This document shows positions 1 to 6,135 of a stretch of 11,742 nt of DNA, piece by piece (positions within the stretch are counted from its first letter, which is position 1; each line of letters begins with the position of its first letter). Location: NCBI GenBank assembly GCA_964636655.1, contig CAZWTK010000048.1:1-11742 (forward strand), in the 5' to 3' direction. Under the pieces are notes generated by a model that was not told where the DNA came from, did no database searches, and was given only the letters and a program-made list of their open reading frames with translations. The translations under genes were made by a program, and so were the position numbers. The stretch comes from Fen-549 sp964636655. GTDB taxonomy: Bacteria > Actinomycetota > Thermoleophilia > Gaiellales > Gaiellaceae.

Positions 1-1
1 C

Positions 2-355
2 GATTACATCAACGCGCACGGAACCTCGACGCCACTTGGTGATCTGAGCGAGACGAAGGTGATCAAGCGTGCGCTAGGCGAAGAGAACGCCTATCGCACG
101 CCGGTGTCTTCGACAAAAGGGGCGACCGGGCACTGTCTAGGCGGTGCCGGCGCGGTCGAGGCGATCTTCTCGATCCTGGCGATACGGGACGGCATGCTTC
201 CGCCCACAATCAACCAGGAAAACGCCGATCCGGAGTGTGACCTCGACTACATCCCGAATGAGGCGCGCAAGGCCGATGTGCGTGTGGCCGTTTCGAACTC
301 CTTCGGGTTTGGCGGCCACAACGCGTCGATCGTGCTGCGCCGATTCGAGGATTGA
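2..355 (+). CDS. fabF: 3-oxoacyl-ACP synthase II (KAS II), C-terminal part, cut by the left edge
   Basis: Condensing enzyme of type II fatty-acid synthesis: it joins malonyl-ACP to a growing acyl-ACP chain in the cytoplasm. Only the last 117 residues are present; the gene enters from the left in frame 2. The fragment begins DYINAHGTST, whose His (fragment residue 6) is the first catalytic His of the Cys-His-His triad. STKGATGH (residues 37-44) carries the conserved Lys39 and the second catalytic His44. NSFGFGGHNAS near the end is the Gly-rich gating loop of the KAS family. The nucleophilic Cys lies outside the window. It ends in FED followed by TGA. accD follows 127 bases downstream in the same direction, consistent with a fatty-acid gene cluster. 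FabB is an alternative, but FabF is far more common in this setting. Confidence 0.93.
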   Translation, partial: DYINAHGTSTPLGDLSETKVIKRALGEENAYRTPVSSTKGATGHCLGGAGAVEAIFSILAIRDGMLPPTINQENADPECDLDYIPNEARKADVRVAVSNSFGFGGHNASIVLRRFED

Positions 356-482
356 GGGCGAGAACGCACACCGCCCGAGCAAGAGAGGGCTAGACTTCCG
401 AGGCTTTTATGGAACCATCTCTATACGAAGCACCCCACTGCCTGATTACGTGCGGCACGCTGCTTCGCTCTGAAACGAGCTC

Positions 483-1331
483 ATGGCCGGCCGAATAGAC
501 GTCTCAATCGAGCACAAGAACTCACCGCCCGAGCCCGGGGGCTCGAAGAAGCACCCCAACACCTGCCCCAAGTGCAACTCGCATTACCGCGATGACGAGC
601 TGGCGGCGAACCTGCGCGTCTGCGCGCAGTGCGACTATCACTTCCCGGTGGGCGCGCTCGAGCGGATCGAGCAGCTGCTCGACTCCGGCAGCTTTATCGA
701 GGAGGCCGCCGATCTCCGCTCTGCCGACCCGCTGGGCTTCTTCGACCTTCGTTCGTACAAGGAGCGGATCGCCGAAGCCGAGCTGAAGACAGGCTTAGGC
801 GACGCGATGCTGATGGGGCAGGGGAAGATCGAAGGCCTCGATTTCCAACTCACCGTCATGGACTTCTCGTTCATGGCCGGCTCGATGGGAAGCGTCGTGG
901 GCGAGAAGTTCGCACGAGCCTGCGAGCGCGCAATCGAGCGAAAAGTCCCGCTTATCTCGGTGAACGCCTCGGGCGGCGCGCGGATGCAGGAGGGGATCCT
1001 CTCGCTGATGCAGGTGCCGAAGACCGTCTGCGCGGTCGAGAACATGCGCGACGCCGGCGTTCCCTTCATCAGCGTGCTCACTCACCCCACCACCGCAGGC
1101 CTGCTGGCAAGCTTCGCCACCCTGGGCGACATCACGATCGCCGAGCCGGGCACGCTGATGTGCTTCACTGGTCCCCGCGTTGTACAGCAGACCGTGCGAG
1201 AGGATCTTCCCGACGACTTCGGTCTCGCCGAGTCGAACTTCCGCTTCGGGCATCTGGATGCGATTGTCCGCCGGCGCGAGCTCAAACCAACCCTTGCCAA
1301 GCTACTGAGGTTGTTCGGCCATGTCGGGTGA
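483..1331 (+). CDS. accD: Acetyl-CoA carboxylase carboxyltransferase, beta subunit
   Basis: With AccA it forms the carboxyltransferase that moves carboxyl from carboxybiotin to acetyl-CoA, giving malonyl-CoA for fatty-acid synthesis. The 282-residue protein has the typical N-terminal four-Cys zinc ribbon: C28-x2-C31 and C47-x2-C50. A crotonase-like carboxyltransferase domain follows, with FSFMAGSMGSVVGEK, the oxyanion-forming SGGARMQEG and LTHPTTAGLLASFATLGD. Length matches the E. coli-type subunit (about 300 residues). The ATG at 483 is the only start that keeps the short pre-zinc-finger tail; upstream there is only a weak purine stretch (GAAACGAG). The 127 bases after fabF hold no gene; a possible -10-like TATACG lies at 422-427 but without a clear -35. 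Its 3' end overlaps accA by 11 bases, so translation is probably coupled. Confidence 0.96.
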   Translation: MAGRIDVSIEHKNSPPEPGGSKKHPNTCPKCNSHYRDDELAANLRVCAQCDYHFPVGALERIEQLLDSGSFIEEAADLRSADPLGFFDLRSYKERIAEAELKTGLGDAMLMGQGKIEGLDFQLTVMDFSFMAGSMGSVVGEKFARACERAIERKVPLISVNASGGARMQEGILSLMQVPKTVCAVENMRDAGVPFISVLTHPTTAGLLASFATLGDITIAEPGTLMCFTGPRVVQQTVREDLPDDFGLAESNFRFGHLDAIVRRRELKPTLAKLLRLFGHVG

Positions 1332-2262
1332 GCTGGAGCTGAAACTACGCGATCAGCTGGCCAAGCTGAAGCGGCTACGCCTGCCGGGTGCGGGCGTCTC
1401 GGACGAGGTGCGCCGGATCGAGCAACAGCTCGAGGAGATGGGCAACGGCGACGAGCGTGGCGTCGACGAGATCTGGCGCTCGGTCGAGTTCGCGCGCCAC
1501 CCCGAGCGCCCCTACACGCTCGACTACATCGAGCGCCTGATCGGCGACTGGATCGAGTTGCACGGCGATCGCGCGCGCATGGACGACCCCGCCATCGTCT
1601 CGGGTCTGGGCAGCTTCGCCGATCGCACCGTCGCGGTCATCGGCCACCAGAAGGGTCGCGGGGACGCCGTGCAGAGAGTGAAGCGGAACTTCGGCATGTC
1701 GAACCCCGAGGGCTACCGAAAAGCGATGCGGGTGATGGAGATCGCCGATCGCCACGGCTTCCCGGTGATCACGTTCGTGGATACGCCCGGCGCCTATCCG
1801 GGGGTCGCGGCCGAGCAACACGGTCAAGGCGGCGCCCTGGCGGCCTCGCAGGCGACGATGGCGCGCCTCACAGTGCCGACCGTGGCCTGTGTGATCGGGG
1901 AAGGCGGCTCGGGCGGCGCTATCGCCTTCGCGCTGGCCAATCGCGTGCTCATGCAACAGTTTGCGATCTACTCGGTGATCTCCCCCGAGGGCTGCGCCTC
2001 GATCCTCTGGCGCGACGCGGGCCAGGCACGCAAGGCCGCCGCCGCCTTCAGGCCCGATGCGGTTCACTGTCTCGAGCTGGGCGTGATCGACGCCATCATT
2101 CCCGAGCCGAAAGACGGTGCGCACACCGACTACGACGAGGCGGCGAAACTACTCGGGGCAACGCTTCGATCGACCCTGGATGAGCTGAAGAAGATGAGCG
2201 GCAAAGACCTCCGCCGCGACCGCCGCGACCGCTTCCGCTCGCACGGCGTCTTCACCTCCTGA
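1321..2262 (+). CDS. accA: Acetyl-CoA carboxylase carboxyltransferase, alpha subunit
   Basis: Partner of AccD in the acetyl-CoA carboxylase carboxyltransferase (A2B2 tetramer), making malonyl-CoA in the cytoplasm. The 313-residue protein shows the usual order. First comes an N-terminal charged helical segment (about 3-45, LKLRDQLAKLKRLR through IEQQLEEM), then RHPERPYTLDYIE and the DRAR segment. The carboxyltransferase core has GHQKGR, FGMSNPEGYRKAMR, TFVDTPGAYPGVAAEQHGQ, GEGGSGGAIAFALANRV and YSVISPEGCASILWRD. Length fits E. coli AccA (about 319). The start at 1321 lies inside the end of accD (TGA at 1329-1331), an 11-base overlap that implies coupled synthesis of the two subunits. The C-terminal tail is rich in Arg and Asp. 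The gene ends convergent with the response-regulator gene on the other strand. Confidence 0.96.
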   Translation: MSGELELKLRDQLAKLKRLRLPGAGVSDEVRRIEQQLEEMGNGDERGVDEIWRSVEFARHPERPYTLDYIERLIGDWIELHGDRARMDDPAIVSGLGSFADRTVAVIGHQKGRGDAVQRVKRNFGMSNPEGYRKAMRVMEIADRHGFPVITFVDTPGAYPGVAAEQHGQGGALAASQATMARLTVPTVACVIGEGGSGGAIAFALANRVLMQQFAIYSVISPEGCASILWRDAGQARKAAAAFRPDAVHCLELGVIDAIIPEPKDGAHTDYDEAAKLLGATLRSTLDELKKMSGKDLRRDRRDRFRSHGVFTS

Positions 2263-2313
2263 CGAGTCGAAGCGGATCGAGCGCCTCACCGGCGCGGTCG
2301 TCTCAACGCGAGG

Positions 2314-2366
2314 TGATCCACAGAATCCACAGCTTCTCGTCCGATTTTGCGCAGAAGTTATCGACA
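2314..2366. promoter_or_regulatory. Cluster of DnaA-box-like 9-mers between convergent genes
   Basis: Two adjacent 9-mers, TGATCCACA (2314-2322) and GAATCCACA (2323-2331), are followed by TTATCGACA (2358-2366). The first and third differ by one base, and the second by two, from the DnaA box TTATCCACA. On the minus strand the stretch from about 2380 down to 2314 (GTTTTC, TTGTCGATAACTT, CTGTGGAT twice) looks like the AT-richer DNA that often precedes dnaA. Neither dnaA nor dnaN is in the window. This could be part of an origin, a DnaA-titration site, or chance. The rest of the 273-base gap 2263-2535 shows no gene. Confidence 0.3.
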
Positions 2367-2535
2367 ACCGTTGAAAACTTACCTCGGGACGGATAAACGC
2401 GGAATAGCGGCGCTTTCCCGCTCGAACGCAGTCGATAGCCGCGTCTCGCGACTGAGTTGAGCACAGACTTTCCTCGCAGCCGTTGTTGACGAAAACGAGG
2501 CCACGAGCCCGCAGGTTTGCTGGGACAAGACGCCG

Positions 2536-3288
2536 CTAGGTCGCGGACGAGCCCGTGCTCCGGCTCTCGGGCTCGCTCTGCTCGGCGGCGATGTCCTTGG
2601 CCATCGGGTCGAGCTTGTAGCCGACGCCGAAGCGCGTCTGAATGAAGGTGTGGCGAGACGCTCGCCTATCGATCTTGTCGCGCAAGCGCTTAACGCAAAC
2701 GTCGACCGTGCGGTCGCGGAAAGAGCGCCGGCGGCCCCAGATCTTCTGCAACAGCTCGTCACGGGTGACGACTCGCCCGGCGTCGAGGGCGAGCGCGTAG
2801 AGCAGCTTGAACTCGGTGGGAGTGAGCTCGGCGTTGACGTCGTCTACGTACGCTTGAACCTCGCGGGGGTCGATCCGTAGTTCCTCAAGCTCGATCGATT
2901 CTCCATCCTGGCGTGGTAGCGCGCTGTGCCCGCGGCGAGCGGCGGCGCGAACGCGAGCCACCAACTCTTTCATCGAGACGGGCTTAACGAGGTAGTCGTC
3001 GGCTCCGATCTCGAGCGCGTGGATGCGATCGTGCTCGCTACCGCGGGCACTGACGACCACGATAGGCGTTCCGATCCCCTCGGCTCGTGCGAGCTCGATC
3101 AGCCGCCAACCGTCCAGCCCGGGCAGCATCAGATCGAGCACGCACACATCGGGCGCTCCATAGCGCAGGCGCGCCAGCGCGACGTCGCCCTTCGTCACCA
3201 GAATCGGATCGAAGTCGGCCTCGCCGAGCGAGTCGGCCATACCGCGGCCCAGAAGCTCGTCGTCCTCGACGATCAAGACCTTGGTCAT
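2536..3288 (-). CDS. OmpR/PhoB-family response regulator, probably the phosphate-response regulator
   Basis: Two-component transcription factor of 250 residues. The receiver domain (1-120) starts MTKVLIVEDDE with acidic E8, D9 and D10, phospho-acceptor D52 in VLDLMLPG, switch Ser80 and Lys102 in DDYLVKP. A winged-helix DNA-binding domain (about 130-232) has LTPTEFKLLYAL, VVTRDELLQKIWG, RTVDVCVKRLRDKI and TRFGVGYKL. A longer reading frame reaches 3378. The ATG at 3288 is preferred because the receiver begins there and because a TANNNT hexamer (3301-3296, minus strand) ends 7 bases before it, with no Shine-Dalgarno sequence. Linkage to pst-phoU, the divergent kinase and the phased box upstream point to a PhoB/PhoP/RegX3-like role (inference); the sequence alone fixes only the OmpR class. 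The C-terminal tail (about the last 20 residues) is polar and Ser-rich, without a domain. Confidence 0.93.
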   Translation of the reverse strand: MTKVLIVEDDELLGRGMADSLGEADFDPILVTKGDVALARLRYGAPDVCVLDLMLPGLDGWRLIELARAEGIGTPIVVVSARGSEHDRIHALEIGADDYLVKPVSMKELVARVRAAARRGHSALPRQDGESIELEELRIDPREVQAYVDDVNAELTPTEFKLLYALALDAGRVVTRDELLQKIWGRRRSFRDRTVDVCVKRLRDKIDRRASRHTFIQTRFGVGYKLDPMAKDIAAEQSEPESRSTGSSAT

Positions 3289-3295
3289 GGGACGA

Positions 3296-3301
3296 ACGGT
3301 A
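3296..3301 (-). promoter_or_regulatory. Putative -10 of the response-regulator gene (leaderless)
   Basis: On the minus strand this reads TACCGT, fitting TANNNT. It ends 7 bases before the ATG at 3288, so transcription would start at or within a base or two of the start codon. No -35 is evident; the phased repeat upstream may take its place. The last clear repeat unit ends 21 bases upstream, that is one 11-base unit plus 10. Confidence 0.35.
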
Positions 3302-3322
3302 CTGCTCAACGCGGCGCCCGTG

Positions 3323-3366
3323 GGTTGATCATCTGTAACGATCTGGTGAATGTTCGGCATCGGACC
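3323..3366 (-). promoter_or_regulatory. Putative PHO box (11-base direct repeats) upstream of the response regulator
   Basis: On the + strand the units begin GGTTGA (3323), TGTAAC (3334), GGTGAA (3345) and GGCATC (3356), each 11 bases apart. Read on the minus strand, toward the regulator gene, the first three give TCAACC, GTTACA and TTCACC, close to the GTTCACC half-site known for actinobacterial PhoP. The same layout recurs at 3815-3858 and 6136-6179, suggesting autoregulation. The match is by eye and the half-sites are short. Confidence 0.4.
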
Positions 3367-3394
3367 GAACGGCGTCAAGGGAGGACGATCGCAC

Positions 3395-3436
3395 CCGCCG
3401 GCCGAGCTGCCACCGGTCGCGAGTAGTTGCCGGCGG
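3395..3436. repeat. 8-base inverted repeat between the zinc-ribbon pair and the response regulator
   Basis: CCGCCGGC (3395-3402) and GCCGGCGG (3429-3436) are perfect complements with a 26-base loop. The hairpin lies downstream of the zinc-ribbon genes on the minus strand and could end or attenuate their transcript before the regulator's own promoter. It has no T-tract and could be chance in GC-rich DNA. Confidence 0.2.
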
Positions 3437-3481
3437 CAGCATCACGACTCGCTCGTCGCGCATGGGAGACTCGGGTGACGG

Positions 3482-3634
3482 TCAGGCTGCCCGTTTCTCC
3501 GGCGTGCGAGTCAAGCACGAACGGCAGATCCGTGTGAGGCGGCCCGAGCGGTTCAACTGCTCGATCTCGCGCCCACAGATCTCGCACTTCGCCGCTCGAG
3601 CACTCTGCGCGATCGGGAGACACCAGACGCTCAT
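3482..3634 (-). CDS. Small zinc-ribbon protein (50 aa), coupled to the preceding micro-gene
   Basis: A 50-residue protein beginning MSVWCLPIAQSARAA, then CEICG (C17, C20) and CRSC (C37, C40), a C-x2-C-x16-C-x2-C arrangement expected to bind one zinc ion. Another Cys is at position 5. The tail is basic (TRTPEKRAA). The same frame is open back to 3688. The ATG at 3634 is chosen because it overlaps the stop of the upstream 53-residue gene as ATGA, and because AGGAG (minus strand, 3645-3641) lies 6 bases before it. Both are strong signs of a real, translationally coupled start. I recognise no named family. Zinc ribbons of this size often act as protein or nucleic-acid adaptors, but no function can be assigned. 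It lies between the response regulator and the histidine kinase of the Pho locus. Confidence 0.6.
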   Translation of the reverse strand: MSVWCLPIAQSARAAKCEICGREIEQLNRSGRLTRICRSCLTRTPEKRAA

Positions 3635-3792
3635 GCGGCTCTCCTGAGCGGAGAGCCCATCCAGTTGCTCGCCCCACACATCGGACAACGCTCGGGCGAC
3701 TTGCTTGCCGCGATCCCATATCTGCAGACTGCGCAGATTCGATCGCGTTCGCGTCTCGGAAAGACGCTCGTTTTCTCGGTTTTCTCTTTCAT
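3631..3792 (-). CDS. Rubredoxin-like small zinc-ribbon protein (53 aa)
   Basis: A 53-residue protein found by reading the minus strand. It has a basic, Lys/Arg-rich start (MKEKTEKTSVFPRRERDR), then ICAVCRYG (C20, C23), PERCPMCG (C36, C39) and a Trp at 44. The pattern C-x2-C-(x)YG-...-P-x2-C-P-x-C-G-x3-W is the typical two-knuckle layout of rubredoxin-like or rubrerythrin-type metal-binding domains, though a true rubredoxin has a longer spacing between the knuckles (here 12 residues). The second knuckle CPMCG is the most diagnostic part. The ATG at 3792 has no Shine-Dalgarno sequence, but a TANNNT hexamer ends 6 bases upstream, so the transcript may be leaderless. Its TGA overlaps the ATG of the next small gene. 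Zinc is more likely than iron; function is unknown. The setting suggests a phosphate-starvation role (inference). Confidence 0.62.
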   Translation of the reverse strand: MKEKTEKTSVFPRRERDRICAVCRYGIAASKSPERCPMCGASNWMGSPLRRAA

Positions 3793-3798
3793 GGTGCG

Positions 3799-3804
3799 AA
3801 CTTA
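3799..3804 (-). promoter_or_regulatory. Putative -10 of the zinc-ribbon gene pair (leaderless)
   Basis: Minus strand reads TAAGTT (TANNNT), ending 6 bases before the ATG at 3792. The nearest unit of the phased repeat (3815-3825) ends exactly 10 bases upstream, the spacing seen between Pho boxes and -10 elements in classical PhoB promoters. Confidence 0.38.
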
Positions 3805-3814
3805 GCCCGACCGT

Positions 3815-3858
3815 GGCGTGTGGTGGGTACCAGCTTGGTTACATTCGCGTTCCATCGT
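3815..3858. promoter_or_regulatory. Putative PHO box between the zinc-ribbon pair and the histidine kinase
   Basis: Four in-phase 11-base units on the + strand begin GGCGTG (3815), GGTACC (3826), GGTTAC (3837) and CGTTCC (3848). The third unit begins GGTTACA, identical over 7 bases to the third unit of the pstS/pstC box (6158). The region is divergent, so one site could serve both the zinc-ribbon genes (minus) and the kinase (plus). Orientation matches the other two boxes. Confidence 0.38.
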
Positions 3859-3876
3859 GGAGGGATCCCCACTCGA

Positions 3877-3882
3877 TACGCT
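3877..3882 (+). promoter_or_regulatory. Putative -10 of the histidine-kinase gene (leaderless)
   Basis: TACGCT (TANNNT) ends 7 bases before the ATG at 3890. The only Shine-Dalgarno-like string, GGAGG at 3859-3863, is 26 bases away and cannot serve this start. Both observations favour a leaderless transcript. Confidence 0.35.
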
Positions 3883-3889
3883 CCCCGTG

Positions 3890-4846
3890 ATGCCGCTACC
3901 GCGCAAGAGCCGAAGCACGGAACGCGTTCACGAAGAGGGGCGGACGATCGACATGGCGCGGGCGCTTCTGGAGTACGGCGAGCTGGTCGCCTTCGTGCTC
4001 GACGACGAAAAGAAGCTGGTGGAGGCCAGCGGGCGCGCCCATGAGCTCTTTCCGGCGCTTGAGCCGGGCTGCGAGCTGCCCGAGACGGTCGAGTTGGCGA
4101 ACGCGCGCCGCGTTCGCTACCGGCAGGGCGACGAGCGAAGGACGCTGATCGTCGCGCCCCTGGTCGATCAGGAGGCCTACGAAGAGTTGCGCATAGGCTT
4201 CACCGCCGCCGTCTCACATGAGCTGCGCACGCCACTGGCCCGGCTGCTCGTGCTGCTCGAGGCGATCGAGCGCAAGCCGGACGAGGCCGCCCAGATCGCG
4301 CTTCAGGCACAGCGAGAGGTCGAGCAGATGGATGAGCTCCTGAACGACGTCCTCTTTCTGAGCGAACTGGAGAGCGGACGCGAAGTCGTTTCGTTCGGCG
4401 CCGCGCCGGCCGTACCCGTTCTCGAGCAGGTCGTGGCCGAGTTGAGCGGCCGCGCCGATCTCGCGGGGGTATCGCTGAGCGTCGAAGGCGACCCGGCGCT
4501 CGAGCTGCCTCTGCGCCCTCGCATGCTCGCGGTCGTTGCGCGCAACCTGGTCACCAACGCGATCCGGTACGCGGGCGTGGGCGCGAGCTGCAGGCTCTCG
4601 ATCGGCACGTCGAGCGCCGGCGATCTCGAGCTGACCGTCAGCGACAACGGCGCCGGCACCGCACCCGAACACCTCCCCCGCCTTTTCGAGCGTTTCTACC
4701 GAGCCGACAGAGCACGGTCTAGCAAGGGCAGCGGCCTTGGCCTGGCGATCGTCAAGCACGTGGTCGCGGCTGCCGGAGGAAGTGTCAGCGCGAGCGGCGC
4801 GCCGGGAGAGGGCCTGACCGTCCGCTGCACCTTTCCGCTCGAGTGA
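3890..4846 (+). CDS. Soluble PAS-HisKA-HATPase sensor histidine kinase (PhoR/SenX3-like, no membrane segment)
   Basis: Sensor kinase of 318 residues, probable partner of the divergent response regulator. A short PAS-like region (about 28-95; GELVAFVLDDEKKLVEASGRAHELFP) is followed by HisKA with phospho-acceptor His110 in AVSHELRTPLARLL. The ATP-binding domain has the N box (NLVTNAIRYA), G1 (DNGAG), F box (LFERFYRADRAR) and G2 (GSGLGLAIVKH). No hydrophobic stretch long enough to cross the membrane is present, even in the longer frame back to 3818, unlike PhoR or SenX3, so it should be cytosolic. ATG 3890 is preferred for the adjacent TANNNT hexamer; GTG 3887 and ATG 3953 (with a GAGGGG stretch before it) are alternatives. 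Context suggests that it senses phosphate status through Pst/PhoU rather than directly (inference). Confidence 0.9.
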   Translation: MPLPRKSRSTERVHEEGRTIDMARALLEYGELVAFVLDDEKKLVEASGRAHELFPALEPGCELPETVELANARRVRYRQGDERRTLIVAPLVDQEAYEELRIGFTAAVSHELRTPLARLLVLLEAIERKPDEAAQIALQAQREVEQMDELLNDVLFLSELESGREVVSFGAAPAVPVLEQVVAELSGRADLAGVSLSVEGDPALELPLRPRMLAVVARNLVTNAIRYAGVGASCRLSIGTSSAGDLELTVSDNGAGTAPEHLPRLFERFYRADRARSSKGSGLGLAIVKHVVAAAGGSVSASGAPGEGLTVRCTFPLE

Positions 4847-4852
4847 ATAAAG

Positions 4853-4879
4853 AGGGCGCCCACGGTCGGCGGGCGCCCT
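4853..4879. terminator. Bidirectional terminator between the kinase and pstS
   Basis: AGGGCGCCC (4853-4861) and GGGCGCCCT (4871-4879) pair perfectly over 9 bases around a 9-base loop. It sits in the 55-base gap between two convergent genes. On the minus strand the stem is followed by CTCTTTATT, a fair U-tract for the pstS transcript; on the plus strand by TTGTTTCG, a weaker one. Confidence 0.85.
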
Positions 4880-4901
4880 TGTTTCGCTGTCGCGTATTCG
4901 C

Positions 4902-6065
4902 CTAACTGGACTTGATCTGGTTGAGCAAGCCGAGCGACGTCTTCCGGACCGTCTTGGGAAGCGCCACGAACCGCAGCGATCCTTCGTAGCGGGTGTTCTG
5001 CCCTTTGGTGAGCGCCCATTTGAAGAAGGTCCTGAGCGCAGCGGCCTGCTTCGCCTGCTTGGGCACGATCACGTAGGTGAAGGTGCCGATCGGGTAAGCG
5101 ATCGCCAGCTTCTTGTTCTTCCTACGAGCCTGCGCCAGCAGCTTCTTACGGTGCTTGACGATCTTCGCTCGCAGCGTCGCGTTCTTGGTCTTGATCGGCT
5201 TGAACTTCGGCAGCCCCGGCTTGGGCGGGTTGACGACACTCAGGACGAGGCCGTTCTTGTTTGCCTTGGCCTTTGCGATCAGGCCGGCCGTGGCGGCTAG
5301 CTGAGCCGGCCGTGGCGGCGAGAAGAACCCGGCCTTGTTCTTGACCTTGAACGTGTGGAAGTGGTTATCGAGCGCGTAGGCGACATCGACGTAGCAGATG
5401 CCGCCGTCGGTCTTGGCCAGAACGGCCGAGACACCCGAGCTCTTGGCCGCGCCGACACCGGCCGGGAAGGCCGGCTGGGTGCCCTTACCGATCTTGCTCT
5501 TCCAGGTACCGCTGACGGCCGAGAGGTATTCGCTGAAGTTGTAGCTCGTGCCGCTCGAATCGCTGCGGAAGATGGGCGTGATCGACTTGCTCGGAAGCTT
5601 GACTTTCGGGTTGAGCTTCTTGATCGCCGGATCCGACCAGTTCTTGATCTCGCCGAGGTAGATCTTGGCGATGACCGGGCCGGTGATACGCAGGTTCGGT
5701 GGTAAGCCCGAACCACGGTAGGCAACCGAGGTTCCGGAGAAGGCCCACGGAACGGTCAGGCAGCCGTTGCAGGAATTCTGCTGGTCGGGCGTCAGCGGTG
5801 CGTCGCTGGCACCGAAGTCCACCGAGCGGCTGGTTACGGCGGCAATACCGGCGCCGCTGCCGATCGACTGGTAGTTGACCGTGATACCGCTGGCGCTCTT
5901 GAAGGCCGGTGCCCAGGTCGAAACGAGCGGAAAGACGAATGAGCTTCCCGCTCCGTTCAGTGTTGCGGCGGTGGTTCGTGAGGTCGAGCCGTGCGCAGCG
6001 CTGACGCTCGTTGCGAGAGCGGCGGCGACCGCGAGAGTGATTGTGAGGAACCCACGTCGGGTCAT
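4902..6065 (-). CDS. pstS: Phosphate ABC transporter, phosphate-binding protein PstS
   Basis: Secreted high-affinity phosphate-binding protein that feeds PstCA. The 387 residues begin with a signal peptide (MTRRGFLTITLAVAAALA), with likely signal-peptidase I cleavage after VSA at 23. There is no lipobox Cys, so it is probably released or held otherwise than as a lipoprotein. Binding-site motifs include GAGSSFVFPL (38-47), GSGAGI, DFGASDAPL and SDSSGTSYNFSEYL, typical of the PstS family. A Cys pair (SCNGC) may form a disulfide. A Lys/Arg-rich segment (about 286-321; HRKKLLAQARRKNKKLA) interrupts the C-terminal lobe before YPIGTFTYVIVPK. A Shine-Dalgarno sequence AAGGAG (minus strand, 6082-6077) lies 11 bases before ATG 6065. 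pstS is divergent from pstCAB-phoU instead of leading the operon; both probably respond to the box between them. Confidence 0.95.
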   Translation of the reverse strand: MTRRGFLTITLAVAAALATSVSAAHGSTSRTTAATLNGAGSSFVFPLVSTWAPAFKSASGITVNYQSIGSGAGIAAVTSRSVDFGASDAPLTPDQQNSCNGCLTVPWAFSGTSVAYRGSGLPPNLRITGPVIAKIYLGEIKNWSDPAIKKLNPKVKLPSKSITPIFRSDSSGTSYNFSEYLSAVSGTWKSKIGKGTQPAFPAGVGAAKSSGVSAVLAKTDGGICYVDVAYALDNHFHTFKVKNKAGFFSPPRPAQLAATAGLIAKAKANKNGLVLSVVNPPKPGLPKFKPIKTKNATLRAKIVKHRKKLLAQARRKNKKLAIAYPIGTFTYVIVPKQAKQAAALRTFFKWALTKGQNTRYEGSLRFVALPKTVRKTSLGLLNQIKSS

Positions 6066-6135
6066 GTGATCTCTATCTCCTTGGGTTTCGATTCAGGTGT
6101 CGGCATCGAGCCTGCCATCGTTGTTCCCGCCCATG

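Noticed and set aside
629..1342. Long Arg-rich frame inside accD
   Set aside because: Shadow frame of accD with no domain; accD itself has an intact zinc ribbon and catalytic domain.
3289..3378. 30-residue N-terminal extension of the response regulator
   Set aside because: It would translate through the phased repeat and the TANNNT hexamer, and receiver domains begin at the MTKVLIVEDD segment.
3375..3719. 114-codon minus-strand frame across the zinc-ribbon genes
   Set aside because: It lacks any motif and overlaps both zinc-ribbon frames, which have paired Cys knuckles, an ATGA overlap and a ribosome site.
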